Source of the DNA: an uncultured Streptococcus sp.
Lineage (GTDB): Bacteria > Bacillota > Bacilli > Lactobacillales > Streptococcaceae
Assembly: GCA_905373305.1 (NCBI GenBank)
Contig: CAJPSM010000054.1
Coordinates: 1-8,675 of the forward strand
Reading direction: 5' to 3'
DNA: 8,675 nt
Positions 1-7,627 of the stretch are shown here, piece after piece. Below the pieces are notes generated by a model. It did not search any database. It was not told the origin of the DNA and saw only the letters and a program-made list of their open reading frames with translations. The position numbers were made by a program, and so were the translations under genes. Position 1 is the first letter of the stretch; every line of letters starts with the position of its first letter.

Positions 1-10
1 TCAACACTTC

Positions 11-38
11 ATTATAGCGTATTGTCTTGATTTTTCAA
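11..38 (-). promoter_or_regulatory. Putative sigma-A promoter for the gene beyond the left edge
   Basis: On the minus strand a -35-like TTGAAA (33-38) is followed after 16 nt by a perfect -10 TATAAT (11-16). The -35 overlaps the snf2 stop codon (35-37), so the downstream gene, which lies outside the window, could be transcribed independently of snf2. No terminator is visible between snf2 and this site, so read-through is also possible. The match is good, but it rests only on sequence and on a position just after a gene. Confidence 0.5.
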
Positions 39-3000
39 GTGCTGGCTTCAGAAATTCCCAAAATTTCACGAATTTCTGCCAAACTGAGACTCGCACGCGA
101 CTCCGTACCATCTAAAACTTGGGAAACCAAATGTTTCTTTTGTTCTTGAAGTTCTTGGATCTTTTCTTCAATGGTTCCCTTGGTAATCAAACGATAGACC
201 TCGACCATCTGCTCCTGCCCCATGCGGTGGGCTCGTCCGATAGCCTGGGCTTCGACAGCGGGATTCCACCAGAGGTCAACCAAAATAACCGTATCAGCTC
301 CCGTTAGATTAAGACCAACACCACCCGCCTTAAGGGAGATGAGAAAAGCATCTCTTTCTCCCTGATTAAAGGCCTTGGTCATCTCCTGTCTGTCTTGAGC
401 AGGAGTTGAGCCCGTGATTTTGAAGGAAGTCAAGCCCAAGTCTGGGAGTTCTTGCTCGATTTTTTCCAACATTCCTTTAAACTGGGAGAAAATCAAGACC
501 CGATGCCCACCAGCAGCCACTTGTAGCAATAAATCTCGGAGACTATCCAATTTACCACTGGATCCTTGGTAATCGTCCATGAAGAGGGCTGGCGTATCGC
601 AGATCTGGCGCAAACGCATGAGACCAGATAAGATTTCTACCCGACTTCTCTGGAATTCTTGATCTGTCACTTGAGCTAGGCGGTCTCGCATCTGTTGCAA
701 CTGGGCGAGATAGATGGCCTTCTGCTGGTCTTCCAGTTCATTTTTATAGACGACTTCGATTAGGTCAGGCAGTTCTGTAAGGACTTCTTCTTTCTTACGT
801 CGCATGACAAAGGGCTTGATAAACTGCGCCACTCGGTCAGCCGGTAATTTCATAAACTCCTTTTTACTTGGCAAGAGCCCTGGAAGCACAATTTGAAAGA
901 TAGACCACAACTCTCCTAGATGGTTTTCTATGGGCGTACCTGACAATGCAAAGACTGCTGGCACCACAAACTGGCGCAAACTCTGAGCAATCTTGGTTTG
1001 GGCATTTTTCATGACTTGGGCTTCATCTAAGAAGAGAAAATCAAAGTCCATCTCTTGATAAAGCTCGCTGTCTTGACGAAAGGTGGCATAGCTAGTTACA
1101 TAGATTTGGTGATTTTCAGAAAGAATCGCTTCTCGATTCGCTTTCAAACCATGCACGACAGTCAAATCCAACTGTGGGGCAAATTTTCTGAATTCATCTG
1201 CCCAATTGTAGATCAAACCTGACGGCGCCAAAATCAAGACCCGACTATCTTCGGTCACCTGACTAGTTAAAAAAGCAATAGTTTGCAGTGTTTTTCCCAG
1301 TCCCATATCATCTGCCAGAATGCCACCAAAGCCATAGTGGTGAAGCATCTGAAGCCAACGGACTCCCTTTTCCTGGTAGTCTCTCAAACTCGCCTGCACC
1401 CCTATATCTCCTAAAGGAAAATCCTCTGGATGGGTCAAATCATGAGCTAAATGCTGAAATTCCTCTGTGAAGGAGATCCTATCTCGACCTTCAAAAAGCT
1501 GAGAAAGGCTATAAGCAAGAGATTTTCGAGCTTGAAAAGAACCATCTTTTAGCTCAACCCCCAGTTCCTGCAAATTTTGACGAATCTGCTTGGTTTCCTC
1601 ATCAAAAAAGTACACTTGGTCAGAAGAACTGATATAGAAATCCTGATTGCTGGTCAGGGCTTTAAGAGCTTGATCAATCTCTTCTTGGGCAATCCCTTGG
1701 AAATCAAACTGAATCTCCAACAGTCCTCCCTTGGACTCGATCTGAACCTGAGGAGCTTGGACGCTGTAGAGCTGATTTATCTCATCAGACAAGAAAACCT
1801 GACCCAACTTCTCAAAAGCAGGAATCGTATGGTGAAAGAAAGAATAAACTGCCTCTGGCTTCAAAGCCTGTCTCCAAGACTGAAAATCAGCCTCAAAACC
1901 AGCCCCTAAACAGACTTGAAATAGCTGGTTTTCCAAGACAGCATCGCTTGAAAAAGGTAATTGTTCCAGCTGTTGACGACTAGTCACCTTAACATCTCCA
2001 TAGTCAAATTGGATATCCAAGCGGATGCGACCATCATCCTCCCTATCAAAGTAAAAGATTGGTGAGAAGGGTCTGATTTGCAAGCGCTCAGGAGCAGAAA
2101 CTGTACCCAGTTGCCCAAACAAAGGCAGACAGGCGGCCAAACGGTCACGATCACTGTTGTCAAACTGGAGGCATTTTCTCCCTCTTTCCTCCTGAGGGAG
2201 CTCCTTGAGTTCCTTCAAAAGAGTTATCTGATTAGGGGTCAAGAAATAAACATTTCCTTTACGAAAGAGAATCGCTCCCCCATAGAATACGTTGACTCGC
2301 TCAGTTTCAGAGATTTCCATCTCAAAATACTCGGGATGCTCCCTCACAGAAAAAGTGAAAAGTCCCGCATCAGGATCTAAATCATGAAAGAGAAGATTTT
2401 CATAACTAATAATCTGGTGTTCGAAATGAAAATCTTCCAAGTTCATCAGCAACTCCACCCCCTGCTCAAAAAAGGTCAGAGGGAAAAAGAGGTGACGACC
2501 TTGATTAGGGAAAAAGAGGTCTTGACTCAGTCCCTCCTCAATCAAGCCACGTAAAAAAGTAAGAACTTCTTGACTAGCTGTATCAAAAGCATCCCAAGAC
2601 AAGTCATTTTCATAGTGTTTCCCAATCATGTATGGCTTTCGTTGGACCAAGACCTTCAAAAAAAGAGGGATATCACGAATGACATAATATTTTTGACTAT
2701 CAACTAAACCGATTCGGAGAGTCCAAAGGAGGCGATTGGTTCCAGCTTCCACCTGGCCTTGAGCCGACAAAGTGTAGATTTTCTCTCTCTTCTGAGGTTG
2801 GATACGCTCCAAAAAACTATCACCAAAACTAACCTTGGTTTCGACCTCTTCTTGCTCTTCATGTCCTTTTTCTAAGGCTTGTAAAATCACCTGGCCTTCT
2901 TCATCGTTCTTCAGATAATGCTCGAGCGCTGCTAGGTGAACACAGTAACCTCTTTTTTGGAAAAAATCACAAGCACAAAAAACAAGATCATCCTCTAAAC

Positions 3001-3130
3001 TGTAGCGCAAGTCTTCTCCCGCCACACGAGTATAGAGGCGATTCCCCTTTTCCTTGATGATCTCAATCTTGCCCTTCTCATAGAGAGTAACACCCTCCAT
3101 GCGCAACTTTCCTGGAATCAATTTAGCCAT
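35..3130 (-). CDS. snf2: SNF2-family DEAD/H helicase with N-terminal SWIM zinc finger
   Basis: A 1031-residue bacterial SNF2/RapA-type ATPase, expected to act in the cytoplasm as a DNA translocase. Its biological role in streptococci is not established. The N-terminus carries a SWIM-type zinc finger (C52-x-C54 and C63-x-H65). A long bacterial SNF2-associated region follows, to about residue 570. The helicase core runs from about 578: motif I DDMGLGKT with Lys613, motif II DEAQ at 702-705 (rather than DEAH), motif III SGTP at 730-733, and a MRRKKEEV element near 776-783. Lobe 2 has motif V around 931-949 (AGGVGLNLTGAD) and motif VI GRAHRMGQ at 965-972 with both arginines. All core motifs are intact, so it is probably an active ATPase. 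ATG at 3130 is preceded by an AAGGGG ribosome site and an extended -10 promoter. It follows the metB-malY operon on the same strand but is separated from it by a hairpin. In pneumococcus a Snf2 gene sits at the same place, from memory. Confidence 0.93.
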   Translation of the reverse strand: MAKLIPGKLRMEGVTLYEKGKIEIIKEKGNRLYTRVAGEDLRYSLEDDLVFCACDFFQKRGYCVHLAALEHYLKNDEEGQVILQALEKGHEEQEEVETKVSFGDSFLERIQPQKREKIYTLSAQGQVEAGTNRLLWTLRIGLVDSQKYYVIRDIPLFLKVLVQRKPYMIGKHYENDLSWDAFDTASQEVLTFLRGLIEEGLSQDLFFPNQGRHLFFPLTFFEQGVELLMNLEDFHFEHQIISYENLLFHDLDPDAGLFTFSVREHPEYFEMEISETERVNVFYGGAILFRKGNVYFLTPNQITLLKELKELPQEERGRKCLQFDNSDRDRLAACLPLFGQLGTVSAPERLQIRPFSPIFYFDREDDGRIRLDIQFDYGDVKVTSRQQLEQLPFSSDAVLENQLFQVCLGAGFEADFQSWRQALKPEAVYSFFHHTIPAFEKLGQVFLSDEINQLYSVQAPQVQIESKGGLLEIQFDFQGIAQEEIDQALKALTSNQDFYISSSDQVYFFDEETKQIRQNLQELGVELKDGSFQARKSLAYSLSQLFEGRDRISFTEEFQHLAHDLTHPEDFPLGDIGVQASLRDYQEKGVRWLQMLHHYGFGGILADDMGLGKTLQTIAFLTSQVTEDSRVLILAPSGLIYNWADEFRKFAPQLDLTVVHGLKANREAILSENHQIYVTSYATFRQDSELYQEMDFDFLFLDEAQVMKNAQTKIAQSLRQFVVPAVFALSGTPIENHLGELWSIFQIVLPGLLPSKKEFMKLPADRVAQFIKPFVMRRKKEEVLTELPDLIEVVYKNELEDQQKAIYLAQLQQMRDRLAQVTDQEFQRSRVEILSGLMRLRQICDTPALFMDDYQGSSGKLDSLRDLLLQVAAGGHRVLIFSQFKGMLEKIEQELPDLGLTSFKITGSTPAQDRQEMTKAFNQGERDAFLISLKAGGVGLNLTGADTVILVDLWWNPAVEAQAIGRAHRMGQEQMVEVYRLITKGTIEEKIQELQEQKKHLVSQVLDGTESRASLSLAEIREILGISEAST

Positions 3131-3155
3131 AGTTACCCCTTTATCTTATCTCTTC

Positions 3156-3164
3156 ATTATACCA
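3156..3164 (-). promoter_or_regulatory. Extended -10 promoter of snf2
   Basis: On the minus strand TGG-TATAAT lies about 25 nt upstream of the snf2 ATG. This is a perfect -10 hexamer with a TGn extension. The -35 region, at 17 nt spacing, is poor (TATTTT). That fits the known ability of extended -10 promoters to work without a good -35. A ribosome site AAGGGG (about 3135-3141) follows just before the start. The promoter lies immediately after the malY terminator hairpin, so snf2 is likely its own transcription unit. Confidence 0.7.
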
Positions 3165-3183
3165 CATTTTCCCCTATGAAAAT

Positions 3184-3216
3184 AGCCTTCTAGGAAGACT
3201 TTTCTCCTAGAAGGCT
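3184..3216 (-). terminator. Rho-independent terminator after malY
   Basis: A perfect 12-bp stem (AGCCTTCTAGGA at 3184-3195 with TCCTAGAAGGCT at 3205-3216) encloses a 9-nt loop. It begins 6 nt after the malY stop. On the minus strand it is followed by ATTTTC, a short U-tract, so termination may be incomplete. Read on the plus strand the tail GGATTTTTAA would also fit, but no plus-strand gene precedes it. Confidence 0.75.
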
Positions 3217-3222
3217 GGATTT

Positions 3223-4389
3223 TTAAAGTGTAGCAAAAGTGGTCACGATGCGTTGACAAACCTCTTCCAATACTGACTTCGGCATGGCTACATTGAGGCG
3301 GGCATGAAGAGTTCCCTCCTCCCCAAAGTCCAAACCTCTGTTCAAGATGACCTTGGCTTCATTCTTCAAAAGCTCTTGCAAGCAATCATCCGTTAGATCA
3401 TAGGCTGAAAAATCAAGCCAGATCAAGTAGGTACCTTGTGGTTTCATGACCTTAATCTTGGTTTCGTTGCCCAAAACATCCACTACATAGTTAATGTGGT
3501 CCTCGATGACTTCTTTTAACTCTCCTAACCAGTCCTTGCCATAACGGTAGGCAGCTTCTGTCGCCAAATAACCCAAACCTGAGATCTCATGCTGGTTATT
3601 GGCCAACTGGCGTTTTTGGAAAGCCACACGAAGCTTTGGATTTTCAATAACTGCATAGGAATTCTTGGTCCCAGCAATATTAAAGGTTTTAGTGGCACTA
3701 CTCAAGATAAGGGCAAAGTCTTTAAAAGTTGGATCAATGGTATTAAAAGACTGGTGTTTGTGACCAAAAAGGGCCAAATCTTGGTGAATCTCATCTGAAA
3801 CCAACAAGACACCGTGTTTTTGGCAGAGATGACCAATCTTTTCTAACACTTCCTTTTCCCAAACACGTCCACCAGGATTGTGAGGATTGCAAAGGATATA
3901 AAGCTTCACATCCTCTTCCACTATATCCTTCTCCAACTGATTAAAGTCAATCTCAAACAGCCCATCCTTTTCCACCAAAGAATTGGTAATCAATCGGCGA
4001 TTGTTCAGTTTGACACTGCGAGCAAAAGGTGGATAGACTGGTGTGTTAATCAGAACAGCTTCTCCTTCTTTTGTAAAGGCTTGAATGGCTGTTGAAATAG
4101 CTGGTACCACTCCTTCGATAAAGACGAGAGCATCCTTGTCAAAGTGATACCCGTGTTGACTGGCTTCCCATTCTTGAACCGACTCAATCAAAGCGTCGCT
4201 TGCATAAGTATAGCCATAGACCAACTGATCTGCGTAGGCTTGTACAGCTTGTCGAACTTCAGGCAAAACCACAAAGTCCATATCTGCTATCCAGGCTGGT
4301 AGAACTTCTCGATCAGCTTCCGCTTCTTTCCATTTATAAGTATGGTGTCCAAAACGATTGGGCAGGCTTGTAAAATCATATTTTCCCAT
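3223..4389 (-). CDS. malY: MalY/PatB-type PLP C-S lyase (cystathionine beta-lyase)
   Basis: A 388-residue fold-type I aminotransferase-like enzyme of the MalY/PatB family. These proteins cleave C-S bonds of cystathionine and cysteine, giving homocysteine or H2S with pyruvate and ammonia. Recognisable elements are the N-terminal PAWIADMDF (31-39), YGY near 58-60, CNPHNPGGRVW (167-177), SDEIH (198-202), the PLP lysine Lys234 in SSATKTFNIAG, and Arg364 in ARLNVA, which should bind the substrate carboxylate. The reading frame is open up to an ATG at 4428, but I choose the ATG at 4389. It gives the family N-terminus MGKYDF and has AAGGAT 9-10 nt upstream, whereas the longer form would overlap metB by 32 nt. 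It starts 7 nt after the metB stop, so the two are surely co-transcribed and form a transsulfuration pair. Automated annotation often calls this family class I/II aminotransferase or PatB. The exact substrate is inferred from family and context. Confidence 0.9.
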   Translation of the reverse strand: MGKYDFTSLPNRFGHHTYKWKEAEADREVLPAWIADMDFVVLPEVRQAVQAYADQLVYGYTYASDALIESVQEWEASQHGYHFDKDALVFIEGVVPAISTAIQAFTKEGEAVLINTPVYPPFARSVKLNNRRLITNSLVEKDGLFEIDFNQLEKDIVEEDVKLYILCNPHNPGGRVWEKEVLEKIGHLCQKHGVLLVSDEIHQDLALFGHKHQSFNTIDPTFKDFALILSSATKTFNIAGTKNSYAVIENPKLRVAFQKRQLANNQHEISGLGYLATEAAYRYGKDWLGELKEVIEDHINYVVDVLGNETKIKVMKPQGTYLIWLDFSAYDLTDDCLQELLKNEAKVILNRGLDFGEEGTLHARLNVAMPKSVLEEVCQRIVTTFATL

Positions 4390-4396
4390 ATCTATC

Positions 4397-5491
4397 TTAT
4401 CCTTCCAAAGCTTGGCGCAAGTCCGCAATCAAATCTCTAGCATCCTCAATTCCGATTGACAAGCGCAAGAGGTCATCTGTCAAGCCATAGGAATGGCGCA
4501 CTTCTGCTGGAATATCAGCGTGAGTCTGAGTCGTAGGATAGGTGATCAGACTCTCCACCCCACCCAAACTTTCCGCAAAAGAGAAGACCTTGAGACTGTT
4601 CAAAATATGAGGAATACGTTTCTCATCCACTACTTTAAAGGAAATCATTCCCCCACGACCAGTATAGAGAACTTCCTTGACTGCTGGAGAATCCTTCAAA
4701 AAGGAAACCACTTCTTGGGCATTCGCTGTAGAACGTTCCATACGCAGAGACAAGGTCTTAAGACCACGAATCAACTGATAACTATCAAATGGAGACAAGA
4801 CCGCACCTGTCGTATTGAGATTGTAGAACAGTTGTTCATATAGTTCTAAACTATTAGTCACAACTACCCCAGCCAAGACATCATTGTGCCCTGCTAGGTA
4901 TTTGGTGGCTGAATGAAGAACAATATCTGCACCATCTTCAATCGGTCGTTGGTAAATCGGACTGTAGAAGGTATTGTCTACGACTACTTTGGCACCCTTA
5001 GCGTGAGCTATTTGGGCTAGTTTTGCAATATCAAATTCTAACATCAAAGGATTGGTTGGCGTTTCGATGTAGAGAACATCCACATGATTTTCCAGCTCAG
5101 CAATCAACTCTGCTTCAGTATTAGCATAGGTAAAATGGAAACGGCCTTCTTGCTCCACTTGGTTGAACCAACGGAAAGAACCCCCATACAGATCGCGCAC
5201 AGCCAAGACTTTACTTCCCACTGGAAAAACACTAAAAGCCAGTACAATCGCAGCCATACCTGAGCTCGTCGCTAGGGCATAGTCTGCTGATTCGATTGCA
5301 GCCAAGACTTCCTCCGCCTTACTGCGAGTTGGGTTTTTAGTGCGGGTATAGTCAAATCCAGTAGACTGGCCAAACTCTGGATGCTGATAAGTTGTTGAAA
5401 AATGCAGTGGCGTCACCAAGGCACCTGTAGCCTCATCTGATTTGATACCCGCCTGGGCCAGAATTGTGTTAATGTGTAGTTCTTTGCTCAT
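4397..5491 (-). CDS. metB: Cystathionine gamma-synthase-like Cys/Met metabolism PLP enzyme
   Basis: A 364-residue member of the Cys/Met-metabolism PLP family, cytoplasmic and expected to be tetrameric. The likely reaction is an acyl-homoserine plus cysteine to cystathionine. O-acylhomoserine sulfhydrylation or a lyase activity cannot be excluded from sequence. Visible motifs are YTRTKNPTR (48-56, the phosphate-binding Tyr/Arg contributed to the neighbouring subunit), ATSSGMAA (74-81), YIETPTNP (141-148), VDNTF (171-175), PLP lysine Lys197 in HSATKYLAGH, and ESLITYPTTQTH (313-324) near the C-terminus. The loop usually found before GGMISF is very short (YTGRGGMISF, 276-285), which explains why the protein is smaller than the usual 380-400 residues. 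ATG at 5491 has a GGAGGT ribosome site. An extended -10 and a MET-box lie upstream and malY lies 7 nt downstream, so methionine-dependent control of a two-gene operon is the natural reading. Confidence 0.9.
   Translation of the reverse strand: MSKELHINTILAQAGIKSDEATGALVTPLHFSTTYQHPEFGQSTGFDYTRTKNPTRSKAEEVLAAIESADYALATSSGMAAIVLAFSVFPVGSKVLAVRDLYGGSFRWFNQVEQEGRFHFTYANTEAELIAELENHVDVLYIETPTNPLMLEFDIAKLAQIAHAKGAKVVVDNTFYSPIYQRPIEDGADIVLHSATKYLAGHNDVLAGVVVTNSLELYEQLFYNLNTTGAVLSPFDSYQLIRGLKTLSLRMERSTANAQEVVSFLKDSPAVKEVLYTGRGGMISFKVVDEKRIPHILNSLKVFSFAESLGGVESLITYPTTQTHADIPAEVRHSYGLTDDLLRLSIGIEDARDLIADLRQALEG
4399..4404 (-). promoter_or_regulatory. Ribosome binding site deciding the malY start
   Basis: AAGGAT on the minus strand overlaps the metB stop codon by one base and lies 9 nt upstream of ATG 4389. 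It supports the shorter malY start over the in-frame ATG at 4428 inside metB. The overlap with the metB stop suggests that terminating ribosomes may re-initiate on malY (translational coupling). Confidence 0.65.
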
Positions 5492-5517
5492 ACAATACCT
5501 CCAAATCTATAATAACT

Positions 5518-5526
5518 ATTGTATCA
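5518..5526 (-). promoter_or_regulatory. Extended -10 promoter of the metB-malY operon
   Basis: On the minus strand TGA-TACAAT is a one-mismatch -10 with the TGn extension. There is no good -35; the best candidate is ATGACT at 16 nt spacing. A weak -35 is what an activator-dependent promoter would show. The inferred start of transcription is near 5511, leaving a short leader of about 20 nt with GGAGGT (5497-5502) before the ATG. I see no riboswitch or leader peptide. Confidence 0.7.
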
Positions 5527-5567
5527 TTTATTTTCAGCAAGTCATTTTCTTCTTTTCAAGAGCTAGT

Positions 5568-5584
5568 TATAGTTTCAAACTATA
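5568..5584 (-). promoter_or_regulatory. MET-box operator (MtaR/MetR site) upstream of metB
   Basis: A perfect 17-bp palindrome, on the minus strand TATAGTTTGAAACTATA, with 8-bp arms around one base. It matches the MET-box that I recall being proposed for streptococcal methionine genes under the LysR-type regulator MtaR/MetR. Its centre lies about 65 bp upstream of the inferred metB transcription start. That is the classical position of the recognition half of a LysR activator site. The perfect symmetry, the position and the methionine-pathway gene downstream all agree. Binding by MtaR is inferred from family knowledge. Confidence 0.85.
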
Positions 5585-5585
5585 C

Positions 5586-5619
5586 AAAAACGATAGTTCC
5601 TTGAGAAACTATCGTTTTT
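5586..5619 (-). terminator. Rho-independent terminator after aliB (possibly bidirectional)
   Basis: A perfect 13-bp stem (AAAAACGATAGTT at 5586-5598 with AACTATCGTTTTT at 5607-5619) has an 8-nt loop. The A and T runs at its ends supply a U-tract on either strand. It follows the aliB stop by about 40 nt and ends one base from the MET-box, so it separates aliB from the metB operon. All genes here are on the minus strand, so that is its likely working direction. Confidence 0.85.
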
Positions 5620-5636
5620 CCTGTTGAATAGACTGA

Positions 5637-5663
5637 TTATTTAACGTGTTTTGCCAGTTCTTA
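5637..5663 (-). other. Ghost C-terminal tail of aliB behind a premature stop
   Basis: After the aliB TAA (5661-5663) the same frame continues as codons for ELAKHVK and then meets a second TAA (5637-5639). From memory, pneumococcal AliB is 652 residues and ends AQEELAKHVK. This gene has 644 residues, and the difference of 8 fits one GAA-to-TAA change (a single G-to-T on the coding strand). The ghost tail shows no further decay, so the change looks recent. Confidence 0.75.
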
Positions 5664-7595
5664 TTGGGCTTTTTTATTTGATTCTTCTTTTTCTTTCAGC
5701 CATTTTTCTTTAGCTTTTTCATACTCATCAGCCGTTACAGTCTTATCTTGTAACTTGAGGTACTTGTATGATTCCACACCCTTATTTCCTGCTTGTGAGA
5801 ATGGTGCTGAGAATGGAACTGTCTTTCTCAAGCTAGGTGTTCCACCAAGGGAAACGTTTGGAATTGCAAGGGCGCTATCAACGAGCCAAGCTTGAATTTC
5901 TGCATATTTTTCATAACGTTTCGCTGGGTCTTGCTCCTTGTTAGCTTCTTCTAACATTTGAGTGTAAGTATCCAGACCAACTGCCTTAGCCTTGTCATTG
6001 ACCTCACCTGGTTCTAGACCAAGGTTTTGCAACATACCGCCGTTATTGACATTTAGGATATCTAGATAGCTTGATGGATCCAAGTAGTCCGCACTCCAAC
6101 CGCCATTATAGATATCAAAGTCTTTTTGAGCTGCCGTTTGAGCGAGGTAGCTAGAATTATCGAAGTCATCTGTTGATAATTGTTGGATATCAATAACCAC
6201 ATTCTCAGCTCCTAGAACAGATTCGATGGATTGTTTCAAAGAACTTGCTTCAAGTACACCTTTTTTAGCTGATTGGTCAACTGATACATCCAAGTGAATC
6301 GGGAATTGCACACCCTTAGCTTCCAATTCTTTCTTAGCTTCTGCAAATTTAGCTTTAGCCTTGTCAGGATTGTAGTATGGGTCTTGTGCATCTGCAAAGT
6401 TGATTCCTTGCCATTCTTGACCATAGTTGACCATCTTTTCTGAAACAACATCGCCAAAGTCTTTTCCGTTGATACTTACAAATGTAGGAGGTACCACTAG
6501 GTTACGAATAATCTTCGTTGCTCCATCTTCCCCTTGAGATTGAGCTCCATAGGCTGTACGGTTATAAGCATAGTTGAAGGCTTGACGGAAGTTTTTATTC
6601 AGAACTGCTTCTTGTGTTGATTTCTTTTCGATATCTGAGGACTTAGAAGTGAAGTTATAAGATTTTCTGTCCAAGTTGAAGTTCAAGTAATAAGAAGTTG
6701 CAGTTTGCATACTATAGATGATGTTATCCTTATTCTTCTCTTTAATTCCTTCAAAGCTTGAGCTATTTGGATAGAGACGCGCGTAGCTGTAGACACCTTC
6801 TACAAAGTTACGAGCTAGGGCATCTTGGTCACTACCATCATAGTAAGTCAATTTCACATCGTCCACAAAGACATTTTTAGCATCCCAGTAGTTCGGATTT
6901 TTCTTGTATTCGATAACAGATTTTGAAACAAAGGACTTCATCAAGAAAGGTCCATTGTACAAAATGCTAGAAGGGTCTACCTTACCAAAATCATCCCCTT
7001 TTGATTTCAAGAAATCCGCATTGACAGGGAAGAGAATGGTTGAAGTTGTTTTAGAGTTCCAATAAGATTCTGGACGTGTCAAAGTGTACTGAACTGTTTG
7101 GTCATCAATCGCCTTCACACCGACAGTTGAAAAGTCTGTTGTTTTACCGTTGATATAGTCATCCAAACCTGCTACAGAGTCTTGAACCAAGTACAAGGCT
7201 TCAGATTTTTTATCTGCCGCATATTTCAAACCTGTCACAAAGTCTTGAGCAGTTACAGGTGCGTATTCTTCACCTTCGTATGTATACCACTTGGCATCTT
7301 TACGAAGTTTGTAGGTATAAGTCAAACCGTCCTTGGAAACGGTCCAATCCTCTGCCAAAGATGGAACATAGTTACCATATTGGTCATTTTCCATCAAACC
7401 ATCTACCAGATTGGTAACGATATCATTAGTTGTTGCACGGTTCTCTGCTAGATAGTTCAAACTAGATGGATCACTAGAATAGACATAGTTATATGTTTTA
7501 GATGAACTTGCTGAGTTCCCACATGCGCTTAGTAGGATACCCGCGCTTAACACGACACTTGCCAGTGTCAGATACTTGGCCTTAGACTTTTTCAT
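5661..7595 (-). CDS. aliB: AliB-type oligopeptide-binding lipoprotein of the Ami permease
   Basis: A 644-residue substrate-binding lipoprotein of the SBP_bac_5 (OppA/AmiA) family, tethered to the outer face of the membrane. The signal peptide spans residues 1-24 (basic MKKSKAK, then a hydrophobic core) with lipobox LSAC, so Cys25 is the lipidated N-terminus of the mature protein. Family features include YSSDPSSLNYL near 39-49, DGLTYTYKLRKDAKW (about 89-103) and NYWDAKNVFVDDV further on. AliA, AliB and AmiA capture peptides for the shared AmiCDEF transporter in mitis-group streptococci. No permease genes are visible here, which fits an orphan binding protein. I assign AliB rather than AliA or AmiA from remembered sequence and from the neighbouring metB/malY/snf2. 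The C-terminus ends at KEESNKKAQ, 8 residues short of the expected end, because of a premature TAA. The binding lobes are complete, so function is probably kept. ATG 7595 has AGGAGG 8 nt upstream and a strong promoter. Confidence 0.93.
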   Translation of the reverse strand: MKKSKAKYLTLASVVLSAGILLSACGNSASSSKTYNYVYSSDPSSLNYLAENRATTNDIVTNLVDGLMENDQYGNYVPSLAEDWTVSKDGLTYTYKLRKDAKWYTYEGEEYAPVTAQDFVTGLKYAADKKSEALYLVQDSVAGLDDYINGKTTDFSTVGVKAIDDQTVQYTLTRPESYWNSKTTSTILFPVNADFLKSKGDDFGKVDPSSILYNGPFLMKSFVSKSVIEYKKNPNYWDAKNVFVDDVKLTYYDGSDQDALARNFVEGVYSYARLYPNSSSFEGIKEKNKDNIIYSMQTATSYYLNFNLDRKSYNFTSKSSDIEKKSTQEAVLNKNFRQAFNYAYNRTAYGAQSQGEDGATKIIRNLVVPPTFVSINGKDFGDVVSEKMVNYGQEWQGINFADAQDPYYNPDKAKAKFAEAKKELEAKGVQFPIHLDVSVDQSAKKGVLEASSLKQSIESVLGAENVVIDIQQLSTDDFDNSSYLAQTAAQKDFDIYNGGWSADYLDPSSYLDILNVNNGGMLQNLGLEPGEVNDKAKAVGLDTYTQMLEEANKEQDPAKRYEKYAEIQAWLVDSALAIPNVSLGGTPSLRKTVPFSAPFSQAGNKGVESYKYLKLQDKTVTADEYEKAKEKWLKEKEESNKKAQ

Positions 7596-7603
7596 TTCCA
7601 GAA

Positions 7604-7609
7604 CCTCCT
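7604..7609 (-). promoter_or_regulatory. Strong ribosome binding site of aliB
   Basis: A full AGGAGG on the minus strand, 8 nt upstream of ATG 7595. It fixes the start of the lipoprotein signal peptide and predicts efficient translation. Confidence 0.8.
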
Positions 7610-7627
7610 GTTTTAGATATTTGCCTT

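Noticed and set aside
1577..1909. Plus-strand 110-codon open frame inside snf2, and similar ones at 2078-2380 and 4493-4843
   Set aside because: They lie antisense within genes with clear family motifs, have no convincing ribosome sites and show no recognisable domains.
3152..3161. Shared string CTTCATTATA at 3152-3161 and 7-16 as a regulatory repeat
   Set aside because: It is just the -10 TATAAT followed by a few matching bases. Two short matches of this kind are expected by chance.
4390..4428. Longer malY start at 4428
   Set aside because: It would overlap metB by 32 nt and add 13 residues unlike the family N-terminus. ATG 4389 has a ribosome site and begins with the usual MGKYDF-type sequence.
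5492..5517. Riboswitch or T-box leader upstream of metB
   Set aside because: The inferred leader is only about 20 nt, far too short for a SAM riboswitch or T-box, and the MET-box explains the regulation.
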